Source: Mimachlamys varia
Taxonomy: Eukaryota; Mollusca; Bivalvia; Pectinida; Pectinidae
Assembly (NCBI GenBank): GCA_947623455.1
Contig: OX392536.1
Coordinates: 7,249,282 to 7,313,281 of the forward strand
Direction of reading: 5' to 3'
Length of the DNA stretch: 64,000 nt
Part shown: piece after piece, positions 10,496-22,014 of the stretch
Layout: each line of letters opens with the position of its first letter
How positions within the stretch are numbered: position 1 is the stretch's first letter
Notes under the pieces: model-generated
Database searches by the model: none
The model's input: only the letters and a program-made list of their open reading frames with translations
Told to the model about the DNA's origin: nothing
Program-made: the position numbers and the translations under genes

Positions 10496-10726
10496 GAAAC
10501 TGTAGGAAGTCAAGACAAAACTAGTCAACTTTTTTTTAAAAAAAGCTCAGGTCGTGTAAAATATTTAGACTGGTAGACAGCACCGAGAAAGCATTTTGGT
10601 AGAAGAAAAGCAGACAGAGATTCAAATTATTGCAATGGATGCAACCTACAATGTATGTACAGCGTAGATTTTGCTTAGTTGAGACGCATACGTTTTACAA
10701 TGATAATATTATGCAAGTGGAAGGGC

Positions 10727-10815
10727 ATTACAGTCAGAAGAGCAGAGGATAAACCTTGTCAGACCAGAACTCGAACCCAGAACCCACCTTACTCTAGACG
10801 AACCGTCTACTGTTT
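10727..10815 (-). mobile_element. tRNA-related SINE fragment
   Basis: On the minus strand a B-box-like GGTTCGAGTTC (10777-10767) follows a tRNA-like stretch with TAGAGTAAGGTGGG. A convincing A-box is not visible. The downstream part is short and unique here. It is best read as a degraded SINE head or tRNA relic. Confidence 0.4.
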
Positions 10816-10862
10816 GATAACAGTAAAGAAATGAAATTATATTGTGTGATAGAGGTAAAACA

Positions 10863-11060
10863 TTCAATCGAGTATGGCACAAAGGGTTACTTTACAACCT
10901 TCAACGGGCGGGAATTTCAGGGGAGCTTATTGGTTAGTTTACAAATTATCTATCAAATAGACATCAAAGGGTTGTTATAAACGGCAAATCATCTTCATAT
11001 ACGAAATTTACAGCAGGAGTTCACCAGGGATCCTTTCTAGGGTTACCTTGTTTCCTGATC
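10863..11060 (+). pseudogene. Non-LTR retrotransposon reverse transcriptase fragment
   Basis: Direct translation from 10863 gives 66 codons with the landmarks of a LINE-type reverse transcriptase palm: VWHKGLLYNLQRAGISG, then NYLSNRHQRVVINGKSSS, then TAGVHQGSFLGLPCFLI. The last block corresponds to the family's conserved GVPQGSxLGPLLFLI motif, here with P changed to H and PLL degraded. A stop (TAG) replaces what is normally a Trp before FTNYLSNR. The catalytic YxDD block that should follow is missing: similarity stops at about 11060. It is therefore a dead, 5'- and 3'-truncated copy of a jockey/CR1-like element; the exact clade cannot be set from 66 residues. DR1 copy 4 and SINE sequences follow. 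Confidence 0.85.
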
Positions 11061-11172
11061 AACCGAGTCCATGTCCGCTACATTGCTCCGCCCTGCCTCC
11101 CTGACAACACCATTTACAATCCAGGTCATAGAATCACATTTCCAAGCATAAACCAAGTACTTAAAAACGTTC

Positions 11173-11324
11173 AGAGAATACCTAATAGTCAACAAAGCTA
11201 TAACCCGAACACAAATCGATTAAACAAATATATAAAAATTATATTTGCATGGAAATTCTTGGAAAAAGTACAAGAGAATAGACCAGATAATTCGGAACGG
11301 AGAGCGTCTTCAGTTTCATCCTAG
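11173..11324 (+). repeat. DR1 repeat, copy 4 (diverged, truncated)
   Basis: AGAGAATACCTAATAGTCAA, AAGCTATAACCCGAAC and GACCAGATAATTCGGAACGG follow the DR1 block order with more substitutions and deletions than the other copies. Confidence 0.65.
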
Positions 11325-11384
11325 TTTTTGTTGTGTATTTCACAAAATATGTTTTTAAATAGCTCACAACCATATTTGTATCGT

Positions 11385-11543
11385 CATCCACGCTATGTGG
11401 AGAAGCAAGGTCCCAAAATGAGAAATAGAAACTTTCTTAGAAGGGTTGCAGCAGGAACAGAAAAGTGAACGGGCAGACAGGGATTCGAACCACCGACCCT
11501 CTAAACTCTACATGGACGAGTGCCCAATTTAGCTACCTCTCCT
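11385..11543 (-). mobile_element. tRNA-derived SINE
   Basis: On the minus strand the head reads like a tRNA: an A-box-like TAGCTAAATTGG (11535-11524) and a perfect B-box GGTTCGAATCC (11491-11481), followed by a non-tRNA body running to about 11385. The spacing suits an internal RNA polymerase III promoter. The body could be one of the conserved central domains shared by invertebrate SINE superfamilies, but I cannot confirm which. No A tail or target duplication was identified. Confidence 0.65.
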
Positions 11544-11741
11544 ACTATAACATTTGTTTTAAACGGATTCTTTTTTCATGAGTTCAAGCAAAAATGGCAT
11601 TATCATAAATTCATCATACACTGTATGTTTTATAAAAAAAACAACAAAAAAACTTTATAATGTATGCAATGTTTATTATATCAACCGGATCGTTTCAGCC
11701 GCCAGTGGGCACTGTGTAATTTTACAATGTTATTTTTTATA

Positions 11742-12015
11742 CATGGATATTGCCGAAGCGTCATCAAATCATAACCAGAAATAAAAATGGATAAAACCAG
11801 GTCATTAAGTTATTAAAAGATAAAAGATACACGGAGACCCTTGAAAAGATACAAAAGAATAGGACCTGGTGTTCCGGAAGAGATATCGTCTTCCACGTTA
11901 TCGACAACGCCCGCAATGTAAATCTATGTCACAACCAGGTAAATGGTACGTTCTCTAAGGGAGAACCGAGTCATCATTTTCAATCACAAGTGAGCACACT
12001 GATGGGCATTTTCAA
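11742..12015 (+). repeat. DR1 repeat, copy 5
   Basis: TGCCGAAGCGTCATCAAATC, ACCTGGTGTTCCGGAAGAG, TCGACAACGCCCGCAATGTA and GAGAACCGAGTCATCA keep the order seen in copy 1, ending near a GGGCATTTTCAAAAAC block. Confidence 0.75.
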
Positions 12016-12611
12016 AAACTTCGTGATTCGAGGTAATCATACAGTTTTACTAACCATTTTGCACCTAATGTTTTTATCTTGTACTGTATCCTCATACTGT
12101 ATAATGAAACCGATTTTAGCGATATTTTATTTTTCGCAATGGAGTGTTGTCGCAAACATCAAACACTCGCTAAAATAACCCGATATACGATATCTGTAAA
12201 CAGTGTAAAACGAGTTTTAGGTTTAATGATAATGAATCTGTAAACTGGTTGGAGCTGAAGAGTTCGTTTTATATTTTACATATGTACATTCTTCATGGTC
12301 CTCCAAAAACCAAAAGCTTTTAATGAGTCGGTATTTAAACTTTTGAATGGTAAGAAACGTAAGTCAACTGAATTAAAACAAAGTTAAATTTTTTGTCATC
12401 ATCAACACGTTTGTTGTTTTTCTTCATAGCAGTTAAGGATTGGTTGTCATATTGTTGACATTATAAGTGAGTAAGTACATTGGCTTACCTACATACACAA
12501 CATGTGTGTTTGTTCATATCAACAGCAACATGCAAAGGTTCAATATATAGATACGTACATTTGCTATATTAGGTCGACAAGTCCAATGTCTGTGGCAATC
12601 ATAAGGTGTAG
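12016..12611. other. Spacer without recognisable features
   Basis: AT-rich; no supported gene or repeat. Confidence 0.5.
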
Positions 12612-12831
12612 GTGGGCGTGGGGTATCTGTGTGTGTGTGTGTGTGTGTGTGTGTTGGGGGAGGGGATGGGGTATCTGTATGTGTGTGTTGGGGGAGGGGG
12701 TGGGGTATCTTAATATTTGTTGGGGAGGGGTGGGGTATCTGTATGTGTGTTGGGGGAGGGGGTGGGGTATCTGTGTGTGTGTTTGGGGAGGGGATGGGGT
12801 ATATGAGTGTGTGTGTGTTGAGGGAGGGGGA
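12612..12831. repeat. GT/G-run minisatellite, potential G-quadruplex
   Basis: Five to six irregular units of 30-50 bp combine a (GT)n tract with GGGGGAGGGG-type runs and GGGGTATCTG. The plus strand is almost free of C, so strand asymmetry is extreme. Repeated runs of four to five G favour quadruplex formation on the plus strand. The frames that stay open across it are compositional artefacts. Confidence 0.9.
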
Positions 12832-12859
12832 GGCTACTCTTGTAGTTAGTTTGTAATTA

Positions 12860-13045
12860 CAGTCGAATCTTGTTATCTCAATGTCGACGGGACCACGAAG
12901 AATCTTCGAGTTATCCGAATATTCGAGGAACATGTCGTTTGATTTGAATACTTAGTGTTAAGTCTGGTCGGGGATGACGCAATACTTGGAATTAAACGGT
13001 GTCTTCGAGTTAAACCGTTTCGTTCGAGATAACGATGTTCAACTG
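12860..13045 (+). mobile_element. pogo/Tigger-like MITE
   Basis: The left end CAGTCGAATCTTGTTATCTC and right end (complement CAGTTGAACATCGTTATCTC) are matching terminal inverted repeats. Inside are TCGAGTTATCCGAATATTCG and CGAGTTAAACC, blocks typical of non-autonomous pogo/Tigger-type Tc1-mariner elements. A TA precedes the left end; the expected TA at the right is CA, so one target copy is mutated. Confidence 0.7.
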
Positions 13046-13612
13046 CAACCCTTCGCACAATGGACAAACTCCGTGCGCCAGCAATAGTGGGTGATGTACA
13101 TGTAAATTAAGAACCGGACCAAGTACCGTGAAATCCTAACTAAGCAATAGCGAAAACAAGAATCGCTCTCAGAGTATGGTTGTTGATAATGATCATCTCG
13201 TTTTGGCATGTGGGTGTTTTTGGCACTCTGGCGCGTTCTCAGATCCTGACAACACGGGATAAAGTCGGTGTATGGGGCCTTTCAAACTGCGCCAACACGC
13301 AAACACGCCATTCAGAACACGCAAATATTATAGCACGTTCCAAATGTCGTGTTAGCGCTTTGACGTGTGGAATGGACCACAGACCACAGGAATAAAAAAA
13401 AATAATCTAATCCCATTATGTTGATTAATATTCCTAAACATAATTTAAATGCAGTGTAATTTATGGATTTATTATGTATTTGATTTACTGTGTAAAAGCT
13501 AAAAAAAAGTTAACGCCATCTGTTCAAACACAGTACATTCCATGTCCTCGATAACAAATAAGGTAATACTGAGTTTACACAAACGACAGATAATACACAA
13601 GGAAAATGGAAT
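13046..13612. other. Spacer without recognisable features
   Basis: A stretch with several ACACGC-type words near 13290-13320 does not form a regular repeat. No gene is supported. Confidence 0.5.
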
Positions 13613-13617
13613 TTAAA

Positions 13618-14001
13618 GGCCCAATATACGTAACTTTCGGCAAAACTTGAAGCTAAAATAGAGCCTAATAACTTTTTTGTATTTATAGATTTAGTTAAGA
13701 TTAACTGATATCAGCAATATTCAAGATTAATTCTTACGCGGTTACCGGTACAGCAGAAGTTAAATATCGGTATTTCTAAACACGCGTCCATTTCGAACTG
13801 TCTTTTACCTTCGGTTTGTTGTTGAAGTGGGCCCCACCTGAGTCATTTTCAATTCTTTGGATTTTTCTGTCAAGAGTTTCTTATTAGTTACCGCTCAGGT
13901 TTACTTCGTTTTAGGCTTATTTTTGCATGGTTATCAACTGGATTTTTTTTCAGAATTTTTCAGAATCACGAAAAATTTCCTGAAGTTACGTTTATTGGGG
14001 C
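13618..14001 (+). mobile_element. MITE family A, copy 2
   Basis: A 384-bp relative of 3141-3518 in the same orientation, colinear from end to end with many substitutions. The left terminus GGCCCAATATACGTAACTT is identical to that of copy 1; the right terminus has one change (GGGGC for GGGCC). TTAAA again flanks both sides (13613-13617, 14002-14006), confirming the element's limits. Confidence 0.9.
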
Positions 14002-14006
14002 TTAAA

Positions 14007-14562
14007 TACTTGTTTACTAATTAGGATTCAGAGATAAATCTGTAGGTGTTTAATTTGTACATATGTAAATAGCGACAATGCGTCAGCTTGCAATCTCAAG
14101 ATGAAAAAAAATATCCTAACTGGGCAATATCTACTTCAGTATGTTTTGGTATATTCATATTATGCTGAAACATCTGGTGGTATTGGGACCATGTAATACA
14201 GGAAGAAAATCCAAAGGACACAATCGACCATTATTATTAGAGTTGCCATGGTGACGAAATGGATAAGATGCCTGGCATTTAATTGCCTCCAGCCCTCTAC
14301 TAGTATGGCTACAAGCCTTTTAATCAGAACACCATTGTGAATATCAGTAATTAGATTTGCGTTTCCCTCCCGCCTTTTTTAAACGTGCAAATATTTTTTT
14401 TTAATTCAATTTTCCGACTTATCGACATCCTACACTGTATTGTCCGATTAATGGGAAAGCGTGCTGATTAGCTAAGAATTGTATCTTGTGATGTACGTCA
14501 TTTACAGTCCCATAAACGACACAACTTTTAAGAAAGTTCTCTGGTGGAAATACCGTAAAAGC
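14007..14562. other. Spacer without recognisable features
   Basis: No supported gene, RNA or repeat. Confidence 0.5.
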
Positions 14563-15220
14563 TTATACCAGCCCGGCAGTTCTCGGGCCTTGACAAGGAT
14601 ACGAGTTATATCCATATCAGTCAATGGACTTGGAGTAGAATATGGTTTATCAGTATCAGCGCTAGACCCATATCACCTCTCGGGCCTATGATAGGATATG
14701 ATATGAATTATTCGTGTCAATCATAGACCTTAATCAGCCCTCGGGTCTGAAGTAAGATATAGACTCTGTGTAAGCCCTAGACCTGTATCGATTCTCGTTG
14801 TCAGTCCTAGACCTGTATCAGCCCTCGTGTCTGAAGTAGGATATCTATTATCAGTGTCAGCTCTAGACCTGTATCGGCCCTCGGGCCTAAGTAGGGTATA
14901 GATTCTCGTTGTCAGTCCTAGACCTGTATCGGCCCTCGGACCTTAAGTAGGATATATATTCTCAGTGTCAGCCCTAGACCTGTATCAGCCCTCGGGCCTT
15001 AAGTTGGATATAGATTCTCTGTGTCAGCCCTTGACCTGTATCAGCCCTCGGGCTTTAAGTTGGATATGAATTTTCTGTGTCAGCCCTAGACCTGCATCAG
15101 CCCTCGGGCCTTAAGTAGGATATGAATTATCTGTGTCAGCCCTAGACCTGTATCAGCCCTCGGGCCTTAAGTGGGATATGGATTCTCAGCATAAAAACTC
15201 TCGGGCTTGGAGTATGATAT
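14563..15220. repeat. 56-57-bp tandem repeat, about 11 units
   Basis: The unit contains AGCCCTAGACCTGTATCAG, CCTCGGGCCTTAAGTAGG and ATATGAATT. The CTCGGGCCT block recurs at 56-57-bp spacing from about 14878 to 15160. The left end is more diverged and one unit near 14790 is partial. Confidence 0.9.
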
Positions 15221-15692
15221 GGAAATGTATAATTTCTACATGGCACTGTCGATAGTGGAGAAAGCCTCCAGGGAGGACTGCTATGAAGCTATGTAATTTA
15301 GTTCTGTTCTATAAATGAAACATTACAATTATTGGTTTTAACCTAAGGATACCTCCTTACGTGAGACTCGTCCCGGTTTCAGCGGCGTGGCAGTGATTAA
15401 TCAATGGGCACACACATACTTAGTTAATTTAGTACAACACAAAAAGGACATATCGAGCTAAATCTGGAGACCGATCCATCCCAGCTGGCTTCAACAGCTG
15501 CGCTCTACATGGGATTGGTCACCATTCGCGCCCCATCTGGCGGGAGATCAATTCCGATTACTGGTGCTGAACATTGCTGAATACAGAGGCTGATCACAAT
15601 ATCATTAGATTAATTGTTGAGCATCTGTGATTAGAGAGACTGGTGTGTAATTAGAAAATTTCCTACTGTAAGTCTGGTGACGAAACCGTGTG
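15221..15692. other. Spacer without recognisable features
   Basis: No gene or repeat identified. Confidence 0.5.
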
Positions 15693-18600
15693 TTCTACAT
15701 TGTAATTGTGTCTCAAAGGGACACTTTGCGACTCGTGACGGTTCTTTCTAAGTTGTAAAGGTGGGCCAAAGGGACACTTTGTGACTCGTGGCGGTTCTTT
15801 CTAAGTTGTAAAGGTGGGCCAAAGGGACACTTTGTGACTCGTGGCGGTTCTTTCTGAGTTGTAATGGTGTGACAAAGGGACACTTTGTGACTTATGGCGG
15901 TTCTTTCTGAGTTGTAATGGTAGGTCAAAAGGACACTTTGCGACTCGTGACGGTTCTTTCTGAGTTGTAATGGTAGGTCAAAAGGACACTTTGCGACTCG
16001 TGGCGGTTCTTTCTGAGTTGTAATCGTAGGTCAAAAGGACACTTTGCGACTCGTGACGGTTCTTTCTAAGTTGTAATGGTGTGACAAAAGGACACTTTGC
16101 GACTCGTGGCGGTTCTTTCTGAGTTGTAATGGTGTGACAAAGGAACTCTGCGACTCTTGGCGGTTCTTTCTGAGTTGTAATTATGTGACAAAGGGACACT
16201 TTGCGACTCGTGACGGCTCTTTCAGAGTTGTAATGTTTGGCCAATGGGACACTTTGCGACTCGTGACGGTTCTTTTTAAGTTGTAATGTTGGGCCAAAGG
16301 GACACTTTGCGGCTCGTGACGGTTCTTTCTGAGTTGTAATGGTGTGACAAAAGGACACTTTGCGACTCGTGGCGGTTCTTTCTGAGTTGTAATGTTGGGT
16401 CAAAGGGACACTTTGCGACTCGTGACGGTTCTTTCTGAGTTGTAATGTTGGGTCAAAGGGACACTTTGCGACTCGTGACGGTTCTTTCTAAGTTGTAATG
16501 TTGGGTCAAAGGGACACTTTGCGACTCGTGACGGTTCTTTCTGGGTTGTAATGGTAGGTCAAAAGGACACTTTGCGACTCGTGACGGTTCTTTCTGAGTG
16601 GTAATGTTGGGCCAAAGGGACACTTTGCGACTCGTGACGGTTCTTTCTGAGTTGTAATATTGGGCCAAAGGGACAATTTGCGACTCGTGACGTTTCTTTT
16701 TAAGTTGTAATGGTTGGTCAAAAGGACACTTTGCGACTCGTGACGGTTCTTTCTAAGTTGTAAAGGTGTGACAAAGGGACACTTTGCGACACGTGACGGT
16801 TCTTTCTAAGTTGTAAAAGTGTGACAAAGGGACAATTTGCGACTCGTGGCGGTTCTTTCTAAGTTGTAATGGTAGGTCAAAAGGACACTTTGCGACTCGT
16901 GACGGTTCTTTCTAAGTTGTAATGGTGTGACAAAGGGACACTTTGTGACTCGTGGCGGTTCTTTCTAAGTTGTAATGGTAGGTCAAAGGGACACTTTGCG
17001 ACTCGTGACGGCTCTTTCTAAGTTGTAAAGATGGGCCAAATGGACACTTTGTGACTCGTGACGGTGCTTTCTGAGTTGTAATTGTGTGACAAAGGGACAC
17101 TTTGCGGCTCATGACGGTTCTTTCTGAGTTGTAATGGTGTGACAAAGGAACTCTGCGACTCGTGGCGGTTCTTTCAGAGTAGTAATTTTGGGTCAAAGGG
17201 ACACTTTGCGGCTCGTGACGGTTCTTTCTGATTTGTAATGGTGTGACAAAAGGACACTTTGCGACTCGTGACGGTTCTTTCTGAGTTGTAATTGTGTGAC
17301 AAAGGGACACTTTGCGGCTCGTGACGGTTCTTTCTGAGTTGTAATGGTGTGACAAAGGAACTCTGCGACTCGTAACGGTTCTTTCCGAGTTGTAATTATG
17401 TGACAAGGGGACACTTTGCGGCTCGTGACGGTTCTTTCTGAGTTGTAATTATGTGACAAAGGGACTCTTTGCGACTCGTGACGGTTCTTTCTGAGTTGTA
17501 ATGTTGGGCCAAAGGGACACTTTGTGACTCGTGACGGTTCTTTCTAAGTTGTAATTGTGTGACAAATGGACTCTTTGTGACACGTGACGGTTCTTTCTGA
17601 GTTGTGATGGTGTGTCAAAGGGACACTTTGTGACACGTGACGGTTCTTTCTGAGTTGTGATGGTGTGTCAAAGGGACACTTTGCGACTCGTGACGGTTCT
17701 TTCTGAGTTGTAATGGTGTGACAAAGGAACTCTGGGACTCTTGGCGGTTCTTTCTGAGTTGTAATTATGTGACAAAGGGACACTTTGCGACTCGTGACGG
17801 CTCTTTCAGAGTTGTAATGTTTGGCCAAAGGGACACTTTGCGACTCGTGACGGTTCATTTAAAGTTGTAATGTTGGGCCAAAGGGACACTTTGCGGCTCG
17901 TGACGGTTCTTTCTGAGTTGTAATTATGTGACAAAGGGACACTTTGTGACTCGTGACGGTTCTTTCTGAGTTGTAATGTTGGGTCAAAGGGACACTTTGC
18001 AGCTCGTGACGGTTCTTTCTGAGTTGTAATTATGTGACAAAAGGACACTTTGTGACTCCTGACGGTTCTTTCTGAGTTGTAATGGTGTGACAAAGGAACT
18101 CTGCGACTCGTGGCGGTTCTTTCAGAGGTTGTAATTGTGGGTCAAAGGGACACTTTGCGACTCGTGACGGTTCTTTCTGAGTTGTAATGTTGGGCCAAAG
18201 GGACACTTTGCGACTCGTGACGGTTCTTTCTGAGTTGTAATTGTGGGTCAAAGGGACACTTTGCGACTCGTGATGGTTCTTTCTAAGTTGTAATTGTGGG
18301 TCAAAGGGACTCTTTGCGACTCGTGACGGTTCTTTCTGAGTTGTAATGTTGGGCCAAAGGGACACTTTGCGACTCGTGACGGTTCTTTCTGAGTTGTAAT
18401 TGTGGGTCAAAGGGACACTTTGCGACTCGTGGCGGTTCTTTCTGAGTTGTGATGTTGGGCCAAAGGGACACTTTGTGACTCGTGACGGTTCTTTCTAAGT
18501 TGTAATTGTGTGACAAAGGGACTCTTTGTGACACGTGGCGGTTCTTTCTGAGTTGTAATGTTGTGTCAAAGGGACACTTTGCGGCTCGTGACGGTGATTT

Positions 18601-20760
18601 CTGAATTGTTATGTTGGGCCAAAGGGACACTTTGCGACTCGTGGCGGTTCTTTCTGAGTTGTGATGTTGGGCCAAAGGGACACTTTGTGACTCGTGACGG
18701 TTCTTTCTAAGTTGTAATTGTGTGACAAATGGACTCTTTGTGACACGTGACGGTTCTTTCTGAGTTGTGATGGTGTGTCAAAGGGACACTTTGTGACACG
18801 TGACGGTTCTTTCTGAGTTGTGATGGTGTGTCAAAGGGACACTTTGCGACTCGTGACGGTTCTTTCTGAGTTGTAATGTTGGGCCAAAGGGACACTTTGT
18901 GACTCGTGACGGTTCTTTCTAAGTTGTAATTGTGTGACAAATGGACTCTTTGTGACACGTGACGGTTCTTTCTGAGTTGTGATGGTGTGTCAAAGGGACA
19001 CTTTGTGACACGTGACGGTTCTTTCTGAGTTGTGATGGTGTGTCAAAGGGACACTTTGCGACTCGTGACGGTTCTTTCTGAGTTGTAATGGTGTGACAAA
19101 GGAACTCTGGGACTCTTGGCGGTTCTTTCTGAGTTGTTATTATGTGACAAAGGGACACTTTGCGACTCGTGACGGCTCTTTCAGAGTTGTAATGTTTGGC
19201 CAAAGGGACACTTTGCGACTCGTGACGGTTCATTTAAAGTTGTAATGTTGGGCCAAAGGGACACTTTGGGGCTCGTGACGGTTCTTTCTGAGTTGTAATT
19301 ATGTGACAAAGGGACACTTTGTGACTCGTGACGGTTCTTTCTGAGTTGTAATGTTGGGTCAAAGGGACACTTTGCGGCTCGTGACGGTTCTTTCTGAGTT
19401 GTAATTATGTGACAAAAGGACACTTTGTGACTCGTGACGGTTCTTTCTGAGTTGTAATGGTGTGACAAAGGAACTCTGCGACTCGTGGCGGTTCTTTCAG
19501 AGGTTGTAATTGTGGGTCAAAGGGACACTTTGCGACTCGTGACGGTTCTTTCTGAGTTGTAATTGTGGGTCAAAAGGACTCTTTGCGACTCGTGATGGTT
19601 CTTTCTAAGTTGTAATTGTGGGTCAAAGGGACTCTTTGCGACTCGTGACGGTTCTTTCTGAGTTGTAATGTTGGGCCAAAGGGACACTTTGCGACTCGTG
19701 ACGGTTCTTTCTGAGTTGTAATTGTGGGTCAAAGGGACACTTTGCGACTCGTGGCGGTTCTTTCTGAGTTGTAATGTTGGGCCAAAGGGACACTTTGTGA
19801 CTCGTGACGGTTCTTTCTAAGTTGTAATTGTGTGACAAAGGGACTCTTTGTGACACGTGGCGGTTCTTTCTGAGTTGTAATGTTGTGTCAAAGGGACACT
19901 TTGCGGCTCGTGACGGTGATTTCTGAATTGTGATGTTGGGCCGAAGGGACACTTTGTGACTCGGGACGGTTCTTTCTGAGTTGTGATGGTGTGTCAAAGG
20001 GACACTTTGCGGCTCGTGACGGTTCTTTCTAAGTTGTAATTATGTGACAAAAGGACACTTTGCGACTCGTGACGGTTCTTTCTGAGTTGTAATGGTGTGA
20101 CAAAGGAACTCTTTGCGACTCGTGACGGTTCTTTCTGAGTTGTAATTATGTGACAAAGGGACACTTTGCGACTCGTGACGGCTCTTTCTGAGTTGTAATT
20201 GTGGGTCAAAAGGACACTTTGCGACTCGTGACGGTTCTTTCTGAGTTGTAATATTGGGCCAAAGGGACAATTTGCGACTCGTGACGTTTCTCTTTAAGTT
20301 GTAATGGTAGGTCAAAGGGACACTTTGTGACTCGTGACGGTTCTTTCTAAGTTGTAATGGTGGGCCAAAGGGACACTTTGCGGCTCGTGACGGTTCTTTC
20401 TGAGTTGTAATTATGTGACAAAGGGACACTTTGCGACTCGTGGCGGTTCTTTCTGAGTTGTAATGGTGTGACAAAGGGACTCTTTGCGACTCGTGGCGGT
20501 TCTTTCAGAGTTGTTATTGTTGGTCAAAGGGACACTTTGGTCTACATTGTAATTGTGTGACAAAGGGACTCTTTGCGACTCGTGACGGTTCTTTCTGAGT
20601 TGTAATGGTGTGACAAAGGGACTCTTTGCGACTCGTGGCGGTTCTTTCTGAGTTGTAATGGTGTGACAAAGGGACACTTTGGTCTACATTGTAATTGTGT
20701 GACAAAGGGACTCTTCGCGACTCGTGACGGTTCTTTCTGAGTTGTAATGTTGGGTCAAAT
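15693..20760. repeat. 53-bp minisatellite, about 95 units
   Basis: The unit comprises a variable lead such as GGTGTGACAAAGGG, then ACACTTTGCGACTCGTGACGG, then TTCTTTCTGAGTTGTAAT. CAAAGGGACACTTTG can form a 5-bp hairpin. Units differ mainly in the lead (TGTGACA, TTGGGCC, TAGGTCA, TGTGGGTCA) and at CGACTCG/TGACTCG/CGGCTCG. Some lack four bases (CAAAGGAACTCTGCG). GGTCTACATTGTAATTG interrupts at about 20530 and 20680 and resembles the left boundary. The minus-strand frames of 71-168 codons are products of the period and are not genes. Confidence 0.97.
17544..19942. repeat. Higher-order duplication inside the 53-bp array
   Basis: Units at 17544-18120 recur nearly identically at 18919-19495, an offset of 1,375 bp. 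From about 18300 the match continues at an offset of 1,322 bp, exactly 53 bp less, so the second copy has lost one monomer (a TTGGGCC-type unit). Similarity runs to about 18620/19942, marked by the odd TGATTTCTGAATTGT unit. Confidence 0.85.
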
Positions 20761-21403
20761 TTTCGGCAGGCAATGCAATGACACTTTGCGCTTTGTGACG
20801 GTTTGTAATTGTTATTGAAAGGCAAATTTGTAAGAGGCAATCTTAATTGTAGGATAAATGTCTTAAATTAGAAGGACACTTTGAGCTTCACGACGGTTCT
20901 TAGTTGTAGACTTAAAGCTAGGCCAAATTTGTGGCAGGCAATCCTTGTTATTTAAGCAATGAACGTTTAGCAAATATTGTTATTATTGAAAAACTTTAAT
21001 AATGTGTGTTATAGGTCTGATACAATTTTTACTAAAACGTTCATAACTTAAAATAAATTTTGAAAAAAATATTGTGTTTTATTTAGTTATTTCGACGTAT
21101 TTTGACGTCGCCGTTTAAAACGTCGCTTTTGATTGGCGGATGTAGCAGCGTAGTAATTTATAAGAGAAAAAAGTCCATCAATAAAGTGAATTTTCCAAGG
21201 GTATTGATTAAATTATAAGAATGAACTTGTATCTACTTTTGATGTCATGGGGTTGCAACACAAAAAACCGGAGTGTACTCTCATTATGAACCGCTTCGCA
21301 TAAAAAAAAATTCAAGTTAATCCTAAATAATGAAATACAATTTCATAATTTCACATATAACAACGTACGTGTACACATTGTTGTAAATATTGTATATTTT
21401 ATA
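20761..21403. other. Decayed array flank, then AT-rich spacer
   Basis: Up to about 20930 there are scattered remnants of the 53-bp unit (ACACTTTG, GACGGTT, TTGTAAT) separated by unrelated bases, then plain AT-rich DNA. Confidence 0.6.
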
Positions 21404-21484
21404 CTTAGCTTGGCCATGTGTAAGACGAGCTTTAAGCTCAACATGCTATAAAGTTTAAATAAAGTCTATTATCATTATTATTAC
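21404..21484 (+). mobile_element. Possible LINE 3' end with ATT microsatellite
   Basis: CGAGCTTTAAGCTCAACATG, AATAAAGTCTATTATCATT and a short ATT run look like the 3' tails of CR1-like LINEs in molluscs. AATAAA could equally be an ordinary polyadenylation signal. No coding sequence precedes it. Confidence 0.3.
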
Positions 21485-21865
21485 GAGTAGTGAAAAATGA
21501 GGGGGAAATGGAGAAAAAAAAAATATATATATTGATCAAAGTCTGATTAATACAGATATTGCATGATTTTTTATTTAAACATATTTATTACCCAAAAACT
21601 GAGTAGAGGTTAGGCACAAGTTATTCCAACTTATCAACGCCTTTTCCTCTATTACATTTAATTAGGCATACAATACATTTTTACAATGAATAATATTTTA
21701 CTTAAAACCTGTTGCTGGATTTGATGAAAAGTTGCACGTGTCTGAACTCCTCAGTATTTGTATCTACGGACAGAGTTTCGTTGCTAAATAAAATTAAATC
21801 TAGATCTAAATTAACTGGATAAATATTTCAGATATATTTCATCAGATATCTTTCATTGATATAAT

Positions 21866-22014
21866 AAAATATTCGCTAAAAATCAATATTTTATAAAGCG
21901 AAAATGATATTCATAATCGATATTTCATATAGCGAAAATGATATTCATAATCGATATTTCATAAAGAGAAAATGATATTCAAAATTAATATTTCATAAAG
22001 CGAAAATGATATTC
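21866..22014. repeat. 34-bp tandem repeat, 4-4.5 units
   Basis: The unit comprises GAAAATGATATTCATAATCG followed by ATATTTCATAAAGC. The left unit is diverged. Confidence 0.85.

Noticed and set aside
12502..12933. Frames of 115-139 codons over the GT/G array
   Set aside because: They are low-complexity products of the GT and G tracts (CVCVC, THTHT) on both strands.
15713..20840. Many minus-strand frames (ITTQKEPSRVAKCPF repeats) in the 53-bp array
   Set aside because: They are interrupted frequently and shift frame with each 53-bp unit; they follow from the minisatellite and not from selection.
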